Positions 1 to 8,915 of a stretch of 64,000 nt of DNA are shown piece by piece. The first letter of the stretch is position 1; every line of letters begins with the position of its first letter. The stretch is from positions 62,001 through 126,000 of the forward strand of contig SUXW01000004.1 in NCBI GenBank assembly GCA_015060765.1, read 5' to 3'. The translations under genes were made by a program, and so were the position numbers. The stretch is from Bacteroides sp. Lineage in GTDB: Bacteria > Bacteroidota > Bacteroidia > Bacteroidales > Bacteroidaceae. The notes beneath the pieces were generated by a model. That model saw only the letters and a list, made by a program, of their open reading frames with translations, did not search any database and was not told the origin of the DNA.

Positions 1-567
1 ACTAAAGTAGAACTTTGTCCACAGGATAATTTGCCTGAATATGCTTTTATTGGCCGTTCCAATGTTGGGAAATCCAGTTTGATCAATATGTTGACCAATC
101 GTTCAAAATTGGCTATGACTTCCGCTACTCCAGGAAAAACGTTACTTATCAATCATTTTTTAGTAAATAAGGAATGGTATTTAGTTGATTTACCTGGTTA
201 TGGATTTGCTTCCCGTGGAAAGAAACAAGTAGAAAAAATACAACGTATTATTGAAAGCTACATACTTGGACGCGAACAGATGACCAATCTGTTTGTACTC
301 ATAGATATACGTCATAATCCACAAAAAAATGATTTGGAATTTTTCGAATGGTTGGGTGAAAATGGTGTACCCTTTGCCATTGTCTTTACTAAAGCCGACA
401 AAATCGGTATAGGAAAAGCAAAAGACAATGTCAATGCATATTTGCGTAAACTCAGTGAACAATGGGAGGAACTCCCCCCCTATTTCATTTCATCTTCTGA
501 AAAGAAAATCGGTCGCTCAGAAATTTTAGATTATATTGATTCCATTAATCATAGTATAAAGGGATAA
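1..567 (+). CDS. engB: Ribosome biogenesis GTPase EngB (YsxC/YihA), 5' end cut off
   Basis: This is a small P-loop GTPase of the TrmE-Era-EngA-EngB group, which in other bacteria helps late assembly of the large ribosomal subunit. The frame is open from base 1 and reads [18 protein letters not shown] before the G1 loop GRSNVGKS, so the gene starts outside the window and roughly a dozen residues are missing; the TTG at 31 is not the real start. G3 (DLPGYG), G4 (TKAD) and a G5-like SSS are all present, and the C-terminus is complete. The stop lies 5 bp before the ABC-F ATPase gene, so the two are probably co-transcribed. Identification is secure; only the true start is unknown. Confidence 0.96.
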   Translation, partial: TKVELCPQDNLPEYAFIGRSNVGKSSLINMLTNRSKLAMTSATPGKTLLINHFLVNKEWYLVDLPGYGFASRGKKQVEKIQRIIESYILGREQMTNLFVLIDIRHNPQKNDLEFFEWLGENGVPFAIVFTKADKIGIGKAKDNVNAYLRKLSEQWEELPPYFISSSEKKIGRSEILDYIDSINHSIKG

Positions 568-572
568 AGAAT

Positions 573-2438
573 ATGCCGGTACCTTATTTACAAGTAGACG
601 GGTTGACCAAATCATTTGGTGATTTGGTCTTGTTTGAGAAACTATCTTTTGGAGTAGCCGAAGGACAACGAATTGGACTCATAGCAAAGAACGGTTCAGG
701 AAAGACAACCCTTTTGAATATTCTCTCAGGAAAGGAAGGATATGATGAAGGAAGTATAATTTATCGGCGTGATCTGAAAGTAGGATATTTGGAACAAGAT
801 CCTCAATATCCTGAAGAATTGACCGTTCTTGAGGCTTGTTTTCATCAAGGTACTTCCATTGTACAGCTCATCAAAGAATATGAGAAGTGTATGGAAACTG
901 ATGGTAATCCGGGATTGGAAGAGCTGCTCACACGTATGGAGCAGGAAAAGGCATGGGACTATGAAAGAAAAATCAAACAAATCCTTTCTCAACTTAAAAT
1001 ACGAAATTATAACCAACCGATTAAAAATTTGTCGGGGGGACAGTTAAAACGGGTAGCATTGGCTAATGTCCTTATATCAGAACCTGATTTCCTGATACTT
1101 GATGAACCGACTAACCATCTAGATCTGGATATGATCGAATGGTTGGAAGATTATCTACAAAAAGGGAAACTGAGTTTGTTGATGGTTACTCATGATCGAT
1201 ATTTCCTGGATCGTGTGTGTTCTGAAATTTATGAAATTGACCGTAAACAAATCTATTCTTATAAAGGCAACTATGCTTATTATCTTGAAAAGAGACAAGA
1301 GCGTTTGGATGCCATAAATGTAGAGATAGAACGAGCCAATAATTTGTATCGGACGGAACTAGAATGGATGCGACGAATGCCGCAAGCACGTGGCCATAAG
1401 GCACGTTATCGTGAAGAGGCCTTTTATGATCTCGAGAAAGTAGCCAAGCAACGTTTCGACAATCGTAATGTAAAATTGGATGTCAAGGCTTCGTATATCG
1501 GTTCCAAAATTTTTGAAGCAAATCATTTATATAAAAGTTTCGGTGACTTGAAAATCTTGGAAGATTTTTCCTATATTTTTGCTCGTTATGAGAAGATGGG
1601 AATTGTTGGAAACAATGGAACTGGTAAGTCTACATTCATCAAGATATTGATGGGTGAACAAAAAGCTGACAGAGGTACAATTGACATTGGTGAAACAGTA
1701 CGTTTCGGATATTATTCACAAGAAGGGCTTCAATTTGATGAACAGATGAAAGTCATTGATGTGGTACAGGATATTGCTGAAGTCATTGAACTGGGAGGTG
1801 GGCGTCGTCTTACCGCTTCACAATTCTTACAACATTTTTTATTTTCTCCAGAACAACAACATAATTATGTTTACAAATTGAGTGGAGGAGAGAAACGTAG
1901 ACTATATCTGTGTACGGTATTAATGAAGAATCCTAATTTCTTGATTCTTGATGAACCGACCAATGATCTTGATATTATAACATTACAAGTATTGGAAGAA
2001 TATCTGCAAAATTTTAAAGGATGTGTCATTGTTGTCAGTCACGACCGATATTTTATGGATAAGGTGGTTGATCATTTGCTTGTATTCAATGGACAAGGAG
2101 ATATTCGTGATTTCCCTGGTAACTATACTCAATATCGGGATTGGAAAGAAGTGAAAGTACAGATGGACAAAGAACAAGAAAGAGCAAAAGAAGATAAAAC
2201 GGTTCGTGTTCGTTTGAATGAAAAAAGGAAATTGTCTTTTAAAGAAAAAAAGGAATTTGAAGAATTGGAAATTTTAATCACTCATCTTGAAGAAGAAAAA
2301 GCAGAAATAGAAGCAGCGCTCTGTAGTGGAGAACTCTCCATTGAAGAATTAACGGAAAAATCAAAAAGGCTTCCAATTTTGAATGAGTTGATTGATGAAA
2401 AAACATTCAGATGGTTGGAATTAAGTGAATTAATGTAA
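573..2438 (+). CDS. ABC-F family ATPase, Uup-like
   Basis: A soluble protein of 621 residues with two ABC ATPase domains and no membrane segments, as in the ABC-F family that acts on ribosomes or in DNA/RNA maintenance. Domain 1 has Walker A KNGSGKTT (about residue 40), signature LSGGQLKR and Walker B LILDEPTNHLD. Domain 2 has Walker A NNGTGKST (about residue 347), signature LSGGEKRR and LILDEPTNDLD. Both catalytic glutamates are kept. The linker between the domains is charged and helical, and residues from about 530 form a highly charged coiled-coil tail, which favours Uup over EttA; a clear EttA is encoded at 36257-37945. It starts 5 bp after engB, suggesting one transcript. Substrate is unknown. 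Confidence 0.9.
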   Translation: MPVPYLQVDGLTKSFGDLVLFEKLSFGVAEGQRIGLIAKNGSGKTTLLNILSGKEGYDEGSIIYRRDLKVGYLEQDPQYPEELTVLEACFHQGTSIVQLIKEYEKCMETDGNPGLEELLTRMEQEKAWDYERKIKQILSQLKIRNYNQPIKNLSGGQLKRVALANVLISEPDFLILDEPTNHLDLDMIEWLEDYLQKGKLSLLMVTHDRYFLDRVCSEIYEIDRKQIYSYKGNYAYYLEKRQERLDAINVEIERANNLYRTELEWMRRMPQARGHKARYREEAFYDLEKVAKQRFDNRNVKLDVKASYIGSKIFEANHLYKSFGDLKILEDFSYIFARYEKMGIVGNNGTGKSTFIKILMGEQKADRGTIDIGETVRFGYYSQEGLQFDEQMKVIDVVQDIAEVIELGGGRRLTASQFLQHFLFSPEQQHNYVYKLSGGEKRRLYLCTVLMKNPNFLILDEPTNDLDIITLQVLEEYLQNFKGCVIVVSHDRYFMDKVVDHLLVFNGQGDIRDFPGNYTQYRDWKEVKVQMDKEQERAKEDKTVRVRLNEKRKLSFKEKKEFEELEILITHLEEEKAEIEAALCSGELSIEELTEKSKRLPILNELIDEKTFRWLELSELM

Positions 2439-2522
2439 TGACGAGTAAGTGTAAGGTTAATGATTAAAGAAATATTTCTGTAATTATAGAGCTGATATAG
2501 TGTATATATACCGAAATAGTTG

Positions 2523-2530
2523 TAACTTTG
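2523..2530 (+). promoter_or_regulatory. Putative -7 promoter element for pflB
   Basis: TAACTTTG matches the Bacteroidetes -7 consensus TAnnTTTG and lies 34 bp before the pflB ATG. I see no TTG at the usual 19-21 bp upstream, so the -33 half is weak or absent. Confidence 0.45.
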
Positions 2531-2564
2531 CATTTTCTATTTGTATTATATTAATTAATAAGGT

Positions 2565-4787
2565 ATGAACAACGTTTTTAAGGAAGGATTATGGAGCTAT
2601 GAAATTAATGTAGCTGATTTTGTACAAAAAAATATTACTCCTTATGAAGGCGATGCTTCTTTTTTGGTAGGACCAACTGAAAGAACTTTGAAAGTATGGA
2701 GTAAATGCCTCGAAGCGCTGGAAGAAGAAAGAAATAATAATGGGGTACGTGCTTTGGATCATGTAACCGTATCGACCATAACTTCACATAAGGCGGGATA
2801 TATTGACCGCGAAAACGAATTAATTGTAGGACTTCAAACCGATGAATTGTTGAAACGAGCCATCAAACCCTTCGGTGGAATCAATGTAGTGGCTAAAGCA
2901 TGTCGTGAAAATGGTGTGGAGGTGGATGACAAGGTAAAAGATATATTTACACACTATAGAAAGACTCACAATGATGGTGTTTTTGATGCATATACTGAAG
3001 AAATACGATCGTTTCGTTCGCTTGGTTTTTTGACAGGATTACCAGATAATTATGCTCGTGGACGGATAATTGGTGATTACCGTCGTTTGGCTCTTTATGG
3101 TATCGACCGATTGATTGAAGCCAAACAGCATGATTTGAAAGAATTAAAAAGTCCAATGACTGATGCTACTATTCGTCTTCGTGAAGAAATAGCAGAGCAA
3201 ATAAAGGCCCTAAAAGAAATTAAAGTAATGGGCGAATATTATGATTTGGATTTAAGTAGACCGGCTACTAATGCACAGGAAGCGGTACAATGGGTATATA
3301 TGGCATATCTTGCAGCCGTTAAGGAACAGGACGGTGCTGCGATGTCACTTGGGAATGTATCTTCTTTCCTTGATATCTATATTCAATATGATTTGGATAA
3401 GGGATTGATTGATGAAACTTATGCACAAGAATTGATAGATCAATTTGTAATTAAATTACGTATGGTCCGTCATTTACGTATGCAATCATACAATGATATT
3501 TTTGCAGGTGACCCTACTTGGGTAACCGAAGCCATCGGTGGACGGTTTAATGATGGACGTACAAAGGTAACTAAGACTTCCTTCCGTTTCCTTCAGACAC
3601 TATATAACCTAGGTCCTTCACCAGAGCCTAATATGACAGTTCTATGGAGTCCTGAACTTCCGGAAGGTTTCAAGGAATATTGTGCTAAAGTATCTATAGA
3701 TACTTCTTCTGTACAGTATGAAAATGATAAACTGATGCGTGAAGTACGCAATTGTGATGATTATGGTATTGCATGTTGTGTCTCATATCAAGCTATAGGT
3801 AAGCAAATTCAATTTTTTGGTGCTCGTTGTAATTTAGCTAAAGCGCTTTTGTTGGCTATTAATGGTGGCCGATGTGAAAATACGGGTACGGTTATGGTGA
3901 AGGATATACCTGTACTTACTGGCGAATTACTGAATTTTGAAGAAGTACTATCCAATTACAAAAAGGTATTGATGGAGATCGCCCGTGTGTATAATGATGC
4001 AATGAATATCATTCATTATATGCATGATAAGTATTACTATGAAAGAGCGCAGATGGCATTTATAGATACCAATCCGCGTATCAATCTGGCATATGGCGTA
4101 GCCGGTCTTTCCATTGTACTCGATTCACTTTCAGCCATCAAGTATGGTAAAGTACGTGCAATTCGTAATGAAATTGGGTTGACCGAAAGCTTTGACATAG
4201 AAAAAGATTTTCCAATGTTTGGTAATGATGATGATCGGGTAGATCAGTTAGGAGTTGATTTAGTGTATTTTTTCAGTGAAGAATTAAAAAAGCATACAGT
4301 ATATAAAAATGCACGTCCTACCCTTTCTCTTCTTACTATTACTTCCAATGTGATGTATGGAAAGAAAACGGGAGCTACTCCTGATGGGCGTGCCAAAGGA
4401 GTAGCTTTTGCTCCTGGAGCCAATCCGATGCATGGACGTGACAAGAATGGTGCTATTGCATCTCTCAATTCAGTAGCCAAATTGCGTTATCGTGATTCTC
4501 AAGACGGTATCAGCAATACTTTTTCCATTGTACCTAAATCATTGGGGGTAGATATGGAGACTCGGATTGAAAATTTGGTGACATTGATGGATGGATATTT
4601 TACGAAAGGGGCACATCATCTTAATGTCAATGTGTTGAACCGTGAAATGTTGCTTGATGCAATGGAACATCCTGAAAAGTATCCACAACTAACTATCCGT
4701 GTATCAGGTTATGCGGTAAACTTCATTAAATTGAGTCGCGAACATCAATTAGAAGTAATATCACGTTCTTTCCACGAAAAAATGTAG
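2565..4787 (+). CDS. pflB: Formate C-acetyltransferase (pyruvate formate-lyase)
   Basis: A cytoplasmic glycyl-radical enzyme of 740 residues converting pyruvate and CoA to acetyl-CoA and formate during anaerobic growth. The paired active-site cysteines are residues 404-405 in GIACCVSYQ, and the C-terminal radical loop RVSGYAVNF carries the glycine at about residue 715. Both are hallmarks of true PFL, and length fits the family. The gene for its radical-SAM activase follows after about 60 bp on the same strand, the classic pair. A -7-like element lies just upstream. A glycerol or choline lyase is unlikely because of the CC pair and the neighbouring pflA. Confidence 0.97.
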   Translation: MNNVFKEGLWSYEINVADFVQKNITPYEGDASFLVGPTERTLKVWSKCLEALEEERNNNGVRALDHVTVSTITSHKAGYIDRENELIVGLQTDELLKRAIKPFGGINVVAKACRENGVEVDDKVKDIFTHYRKTHNDGVFDAYTEEIRSFRSLGFLTGLPDNYARGRIIGDYRRLALYGIDRLIEAKQHDLKELKSPMTDATIRLREEIAEQIKALKEIKVMGEYYDLDLSRPATNAQEAVQWVYMAYLAAVKEQDGAAMSLGNVSSFLDIYIQYDLDKGLIDETYAQELIDQFVIKLRMVRHLRMQSYNDIFAGDPTWVTEAIGGRFNDGRTKVTKTSFRFLQTLYNLGPSPEPNMTVLWSPELPEGFKEYCAKVSIDTSSVQYENDKLMREVRNCDDYGIACCVSYQAIGKQIQFFGARCNLAKALLLAINGGRCENTGTVMVKDIPVLTGELLNFEEVLSNYKKVLMEIARVYNDAMNIIHYMHDKYYYERAQMAFIDTNPRINLAYGVAGLSIVLDSLSAIKYGKVRAIRNEIGLTESFDIEKDFPMFGNDDDRVDQLGVDLVYFFSEELKKHTVYKNARPTLSLLTITSNVMYGKKTGATPDGRAKGVAFAPGANPMHGRDKNGAIASLNSVAKLRYRDSQDGISNTFSIVPKSLGVDMETRIENLVTLMDGYFTKGAHHLNVNVLNREMLLDAMEHPEKYPQLTIRVSGYAVNFIKLSREHQLEVISRSFHEKM

Positions 4788-4849
4788 TATTTGTTATCAA
4801 GTTACATGGGGCTATTAGTTGGCTCTGTGTAACTTATTTGGAAAATGAT

Positions 4850-5578
4850 ATGATAAAAGTACATTCATACGAAAGTATGGGAACTTTCGATGGTCCCGGA
4901 TTACGTCTTGTGGTATTCTTACAAGGATGTAATTTCCGATGTTTGTATTGTGCAAATCCAGATACTATCGACTTGGGAGGTGAAAGTAAAGAAACTTCAA
5001 TTGAAGAGATTTTACGTATGGCTATGAATCAGCGTCCTTTTTTTGGGAAAAAAGGAGGAATAACTTTTAGTGGAGGCGAACCTACGATACAAGCCAAAGA
5101 ACTTCTACCTTTATTCAGAAGATTGAAAGAATTGAATATCCATATTTGTTTGGATACTAATGGAAGTATATGGAATGAATATATAGCTGAACTTTTGTCG
5201 CTGACTGATTTGGTACTTCTTGATGTAAAACAGATCAATGATATACGTCATCGTGAACTTACTGAACGTAGCAATCAACAAACATTGAAAACGGCTGAAT
5301 GGCTTGAAAACAATAATATACCATTCTGGTTGCGCTATGTATTAGTGCCTCAATATAGCAATTTGGAAGATGATATATGTACTTTGGGTGAACATTTCAA
5401 GGACTACCGGATGTTGAAACGATTGGAAATACTCCCCTATCATACTTTAGGTGTACATAAGTATGAAGCAATGGGACTACCATACAAACTTACAGAAATT
5501 AAAGAAAATTCTCTTGAAGAATTGGATGCGGCTAAAAAATTGTTTGAGAGCTATTTCCCTTGTGTATATGTAAATTAA
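4850..5578 (+). CDS. pflA: Pyruvate formate-lyase-activating enzyme
   Basis: A radical-SAM activase (242 residues from this start) that makes the glycyl radical on PflB. The 4Fe-4S motif CNFRCLYC follows the conserved stretch GTFDGPGLR, and the SAM-binding FSGGEP motif is present. I chose the ATG at 4850 (MIKVHSYESMG) because family members begin almost directly before that stretch; a TTG at 4838 would add only MEND. It follows pflB closely on the same strand and ends at a hairpin terminator. Only the 4Fe-4S cluster of the radical core is visible, without the extra ferredoxin domain of alternative-substrate activases. Confidence 0.95.
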   Translation: MIKVHSYESMGTFDGPGLRLVVFLQGCNFRCLYCANPDTIDLGGESKETSIEEILRMAMNQRPFFGKKGGITFSGGEPTIQAKELLPLFRRLKELNIHICLDTNGSIWNEYIAELLSLTDLVLLDVKQINDIRHRELTERSNQQTLKTAEWLENNNIPFWLRYVLVPQYSNLEDDICTLGEHFKDYRMLKRLEILPYHTLGVHKYEAMGLPYKLTEIKENSLEELDAAKKLFESYFPCVYVN

Positions 5579-5620
5579 TAAACCGTCTTCAAACGAATTA
5601 CTACGTAAGAAGACGGTTTA
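5579..5620 (+). terminator. Hairpin terminator after pflA
   Basis: Perfect 12-bp arms TAAACCGTCTTC (5579-5590) and GAAGACGGTTTA (5609-5620) enclose an 18-nt loop directly after the pflA stop. There is no strong T-run, but the flanks are AT-rich. It lies between convergent pflA and purT and could serve both strands. Confidence 0.6.
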
Positions 5621-5727
5621 TTAACTAATAACTAATTGTGGTTTACGTAATTCTTTATGACTAACTATGCTGCAAAAGTATAGTCTTATTTCAAATTACA
5701 CAATACTTAAAAATAAGTATATTACAA

Positions 5728-6897
5728 TTAGTAAACTTCTACTTTAGCTGCAGCTGCTTTACATTTATTACGTAAAGCATCAAGATCACTTCCAATAGGA
5801 GCATAACATACCACTACTCCCATACGGCGGTTCATTTTAGTATATGGCTTTCCGAAGATACGAAGATATGTGTTTGTTTCTTTACATACTTCTTCTTCTC
5901 CACGATAACGAGGTGCTTCCTTGCTGGCAATAGGTGAAAGGATTACTGCACTTGCTCCTATTCGTTCTTGAGTAATTTCAGGGATAGGAAGACCGAGGAC
6001 AGCACGGCAATGCAATTCGAATTCATTCAAATTCTGCGTGCCTGCTAAAGTTACCATACCTGTATCGTGCGGGCGTGGTGAAAGTTCACTGAAGTATACA
6101 CCATTTTCATGACTCAAGAAAAATTCTACACCCCAGATACCTGCACCTGTTAAGGCTTCAGTTACCTTGGCTGCCATGCGTTGTGCTTCTTTCAAATGTT
6201 CAGGATCGATAGCTGCTGGCTGGAAACTTTCTCGATAATCACCACTTTTCTGTACATGTCCAATTGGTGGACAAAAAAGTGTCGGACCATTTTGTTGAGT
6301 AACAGTAAGTAAAGTGATTTCGCTGTCAAAATTAATAAATTCTTCGATAATTAATTCTTTGATATCGCCACGACTACCTTCACAACCATAAACCCAGGCT
6401 TGTTCCAAATCTTCAGCTGTTTTAACGAGTGATTGTCCCTTACCGGAGGAAGACATCAAAGGTTTTACTACACAAGGGAAACCGACTTCTTTGGCAGCTT
6501 CTTTCAACTCTTCCAATGATTTGGCATAGAAATACTTGGCTGTTTTTAATCCCAATTCTTTTGCAGCTAAATCACGAATGGCCTTACGGTTCATGGTATA
6601 ATTTACCGCTTTAGCACTGGGTACTACCTGAATACCTTGTTTTTCAAAATCATACAAACGTTCAGTACGGATAGCTTCAATCTCAGGTACGATGATATCT
6701 GGCTGGTGCTTTTTAACAGCAGCTTCGAGTGCATCACCATCAAGCATAGAAAACACTTCAAAGGCATCAGCTACTTGCATGGCTGGTGCACCGACATAAG
6801 AATCACACGCAACTACATATTGTCCCTTACGCTTGGCAGCAATCACAAACTCTTTTCCTAATTCGCCTGAACCCAACAATAAAATTTTTTTAGTCAT
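5728..6897 (-). CDS. purT: Formate-dependent phosphoribosylglycinamide formyltransferase (GAR transformylase 2)
   Basis: An ATP-grasp enzyme of 389 residues that uses formate and ATP, rather than formyl-tetrahydrofolate, to formylate GAR in purine synthesis. The N-terminal Rossmann motif is [12 protein letters not shown], followed by the family stretch [11 protein letters not shown], the ATP-grasp core [16 protein letters not shown] (the last part a glycine-rich loop), metal ligands around GVEFF and [14 protein letters not shown], and the usual C-terminus. Length is typical. It converges on pflA, whose pathway makes formate. A -7 element and a hairpin lie just upstream. Confidence 0.97.
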   Translation of the reverse strand: MTKKILLLGSGELGKEFVIAAKRKGQYVVACDSYVGAPAMQVADAFEVFSMLDGDALEAAVKKHQPDIIVPEIEAIRTERLYDFEKQGIQVVPSAKAVNYTMNRKAIRDLAAKELGLKTAKYFYAKSLEELKEAAKEVGFPCVVKPLMSSSGKGQSLVKTAEDLEQAWVYGCEGSRGDIKELIIEEFINFDSEITLLTVTQQNGPTLFCPPIGHVQKSGDYRESFQPAAIDPEHLKEAQRMAAKVTEALTGAGIWGVEFFLSHENGVYFSELSPRPHDTGMVTLAGTQNLNEFELHCRAVLGLPIPEITQERIGASAVILSPIASKEAPRYRGEEEVCKETNTYLRIFGKPYTKMNRRMGVVVCYAPIGSDLDALRNKCKAAAAKVEVY

Positions 6898-6930
6898 ATC
6901 TTTTATAATTATCGGTTATTCATTAACAAA

Positions 6931-6966
6931 TAAGCGGAAAACCTTGATTTTCCGCTTACAAAGATA
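6931..6966 (-). promoter_or_regulatory. purT -7 element fused to a 5' leader hairpin
   Basis: Read on the minus strand, TATCTTTG (6959-6966) matches TAnnTTTG and is followed at once by an 11-bp hairpin with arms TAAGCGGAAAA / TTTTCCGCTTA (6931-6941 and 6948-6958). The hairpin would be the first structure on the purT mRNA, and it may also terminate the pspC transcript arriving from 6997. No -33 TTG is seen at the normal distance. Confidence 0.45.
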
Positions 6967-6996
6967 GTTCTTTTTATCAAAAAGAAAAGGATATGA

Positions 6997-7311
6997 CTAT
7001 AAAAAAGCCGTTATCATTCCGAAAAACATAGCACAAAACAAAGCCATGAATAAAAGGACGGGGAATGCACAAATTATAATAAGTAGTAAAATCTTGCCGA
7101 ATCCCAGTCCTCCAGAAGGATTGTATTTACTTGGAACAATGATCCATGCTAAAATATAGGCTAAAACTGAACCTTGAACAGCAAATAGACAGAATACTAA
7201 TGCTAATCGAACGAGTGTTATATCCCATCCCATATAAGTAGCTAAACCTGAAGCTACACCACCTAAGATACGATTATCGGTGTCACGATAAAGTGTTTTC
7301 TTTTCTTCCAT
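6997..7311 (-). CDS. Small PspC-domain membrane protein
   Basis: A 104-residue protein made almost entirely of a PspC domain. It starts with a polar stretch, then the motif RILGGVASGLATYMGWD, a membrane segment (about residues 33-55) ending in AWIIVP, and a second hydrophobic segment from about 75. PspC proteins are linked to envelope stress responses in other bacteria. It is the last gene of the padR-pspC-pspC operon, 47 bp after the larger PspC protein, whose own PspC domain it closely resembles (both have GG-V-SG-A-Y-GWD), suggesting duplication. Confidence 0.88.
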   Translation of the reverse strand: MEEKKTLYRDTDNRILGGVASGLATYMGWDITLVRLALVFCLFAVQGSVLAYILAWIIVPSKYNPSGGLGFGKILLLIIICAFPVLLFMALFCAMFFGMITAFL

Positions 7312-7358
7312 CTTCTTTTCTTTAATTGTTTTATTATCATCATAACAATAATCCTATG

Positions 7359-8423
7359 TTAATGTTGTATGGCGGCTATTCCAAAATTGAGCATAAAAAA
7401 TGATCCTACCCCTATAGCAATTAGCCATAAAACAAGCAATGTGATGCGAGTCCCTAATGACATGGATTGCCAATTGCCAAAGGTGCTCATTAGGAAATGG
7501 ATGAAAGCGACAATGGGAATTCCAATAACTAATATTCCTGAAATGGATAACAATAAAGTTGGTACAGAGGATGATGTTATAACTGACCAATCAACAAATG
7601 GCATACTTACATAAAAGAGTTCGGGAAGTGAACTGATTATACCGATAGCTGCCAAGAATAAAGAGAAACATACGACTAAACATACAAATAAAATAGGCGT
7701 ACAACAGATAGCTGCAATTACTAATATGCATTTAATTAAGAATCCCACAACGGCAACAATTCCCTCGCCTAAACGTTGTAAAAAAGAACGAGGTTTCCCT
7801 GAATTCACATAGTTGTCTACTTTCTCGAATCCATCAGTCACAGTCTTACCGATATTTTCAACATTGACTTTCATACCTTTCATAGATAACTTTTCAGGAG
7901 CAGTATGTGCTTCAGGAATAATAATCCAAGCTACTATATAAAATATAGAAATCCAGTTCAATAAAATGAGACCATTCATAAAGAAAGGTAGGGACATTGC
8001 GATAAAGATGATACGAATCGCGGTTACATCCCATCCTAAATAGGCAGCAATACCTGAACATACCCCTCCCATTATTTTATTGTCTGGATTTCGATACAGA
8101 CGTTTTACTCCTTTATTTTCTTGTGTTTTGTGGTTGGACTCGTTTTCATTATTCGATTCGTCATCTGAGAATTCTTCCGGTTTCCCCATTTGGGCAATGA
8201 TCTCTTCTACATCTTTTAATGTAACAACCTGGTTGCGTTCATTCAATCGATTGCTAAACAATTCAGAAATACGTAATTCCATATCGTGTACGATTTCTTC
8301 CGCACTTTCTTCTTTTTTGAAATGGATGCGCAAATTATTTAAATAATCGTCCAACAAATCGTATGCATCTTCATCAATGTGAAAAACAATGCCACCTAAA
8401 TTTATAGTAAAAGTTCTTTTCAT
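7359..8423 (-). CDS. PspC-domain multi-pass membrane protein
   Basis: A 354-residue protein. Residues 1-100 are soluble, charged and predicted helical, with repeated references to DDYLNNLRIHF and EEIVHDMELRISELF, a module often found in front of PspC in Bacteroidetes. The PspC domain follows (about 108-170: KIMGGVCSGIAAYLGWD, then AWIIIPEAHTAP). The rest holds about four hydrophobic membrane segments. Its start overlaps the padR stop by 4 bp (ATGA), so translation is coupled. The likely role is envelope stress sensing or stabilisation under PadR control; the exact function is unknown. Confidence 0.88.
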   Translation of the reverse strand: MKRTFTINLGGIVFHIDEDAYDLLDDYLNNLRIHFKKEESAEEIVHDMELRISELFSNRLNERNQVVTLKDVEEIIAQMGKPEEFSDDESNNENESNHKTQENKGVKRLYRNPDNKIMGGVCSGIAAYLGWDVTAIRIIFIAMSLPFFMNGLILLNWISIFYIVAWIIIPEAHTAPEKLSMKGMKVNVENIGKTVTDGFEKVDNYVNSGKPRSFLQRLGEGIVAVVGFLIKCILVIAAICCTPILFVCLVVCFSLFLAAIGIISSLPELFYVSMPFVDWSVITSSSVPTLLLSISGILVIGIPIVAFIHFLMSTFGNWQSMSLGTRITLLVLWLIAIGVGSFFMLNFGIAAIQH

Positions 8424-8761
8424 AGAAGTAAGTTTTGTTTTCTTTTTAAATGATTAACAGTATTGGCTAATTCCATCCAGGATTCTTCTAATCCTTGCAG
8501 GAAGATTTCTCCATCACGAGTGAGTGAATAATATTTTCGTGGAGGACCTTGGTTGGACTCTACCCATTCATAGGCCAAGAGATTATCGTTCTTTAGTCTT
8601 GTAAGTAATGGATAAAGTGTACCTTCTACTACAATAAGGTGGGCCTCCTTCAACTTTTGAATTATATCTGATGCATAGGAAGCCTCTCTATGGAGCAACA
8701 ATAAGATGCAATATTCAAGCATCCCTTTGCGCATTTGTGAGCGTACATTATCAACATTCAT
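8420..8761 (-). CDS. PadR-family transcriptional regulator
   Basis: A 113-residue winged-helix regulator: MNVDNVRSQMRKGMLEYCILLLL, then the recognition-helix region, the turn VVEGTLYPLLTRL (typical PadR TLYPLL) and the wing GPPRKYYSLT. An upstream in-frame ATG at 8821 is rejected because a -7 element (8786-8793) lies inside that extension; starts at 8761 or 8773 remain possible and I prefer 8761. It overlaps pspC by 4 bp. PadR proteins commonly repress their own operon together with membrane-stress genes, which fits the context. Confidence 0.9.
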   Translation of the reverse strand: MNVDNVRSQMRKGMLEYCILLLLHREASYASDIIQKLKEAHLIVVEGTLYPLLTRLKNDNLLAYEWVESNQGPPRKYYSLTRDGEIFLQGLEESWMELANTVNHLKRKQNLLL

Positions 8762-8774
8762 ATCAATAAACATC

Positions 8775-8816
8775 TTTGTATGGCACAAATGTATGCAAAA
8801 GCACAGTACTATGCAA
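8775..8816 (-). promoter_or_regulatory. padR operon promoter with overlapping inverted repeat
   Basis: On the minus strand TTG (8814-8816), 20 bp, TACATTTG (8786-8793) forms a good Bacteroidetes promoter. An inverted repeat TTTGT-ATGGC-ACAAA (plus strand 8775-8789) overlaps the end of the -7 element and the likely transcription start, a position suited to an autorepressor site. The operator role is inference. Confidence 0.5.
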
Positions 8817-8882
8817 TACAAGGAACTTTAATTTTAATTCTTTTAACAAAAGAAGAAAAATGAATGTTTTATAGGGAATAAA

Positions 8883-8907
8883 AAAACGATGGCTTAGCCA
8901 TCGTTTT
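8883..8907 (-). terminator. Terminator of the DUF4301 gene
   Basis: Arms AAAACGATGGC and GCCATCGTTTT with a 3-nt loop; on the minus strand the stem is followed by a run of T (bases 8881-8886 and beyond). It sits just after the DUF4301 stop codon. Confidence 0.8.
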
Positions 8908-8915
8908 AAGAATCT

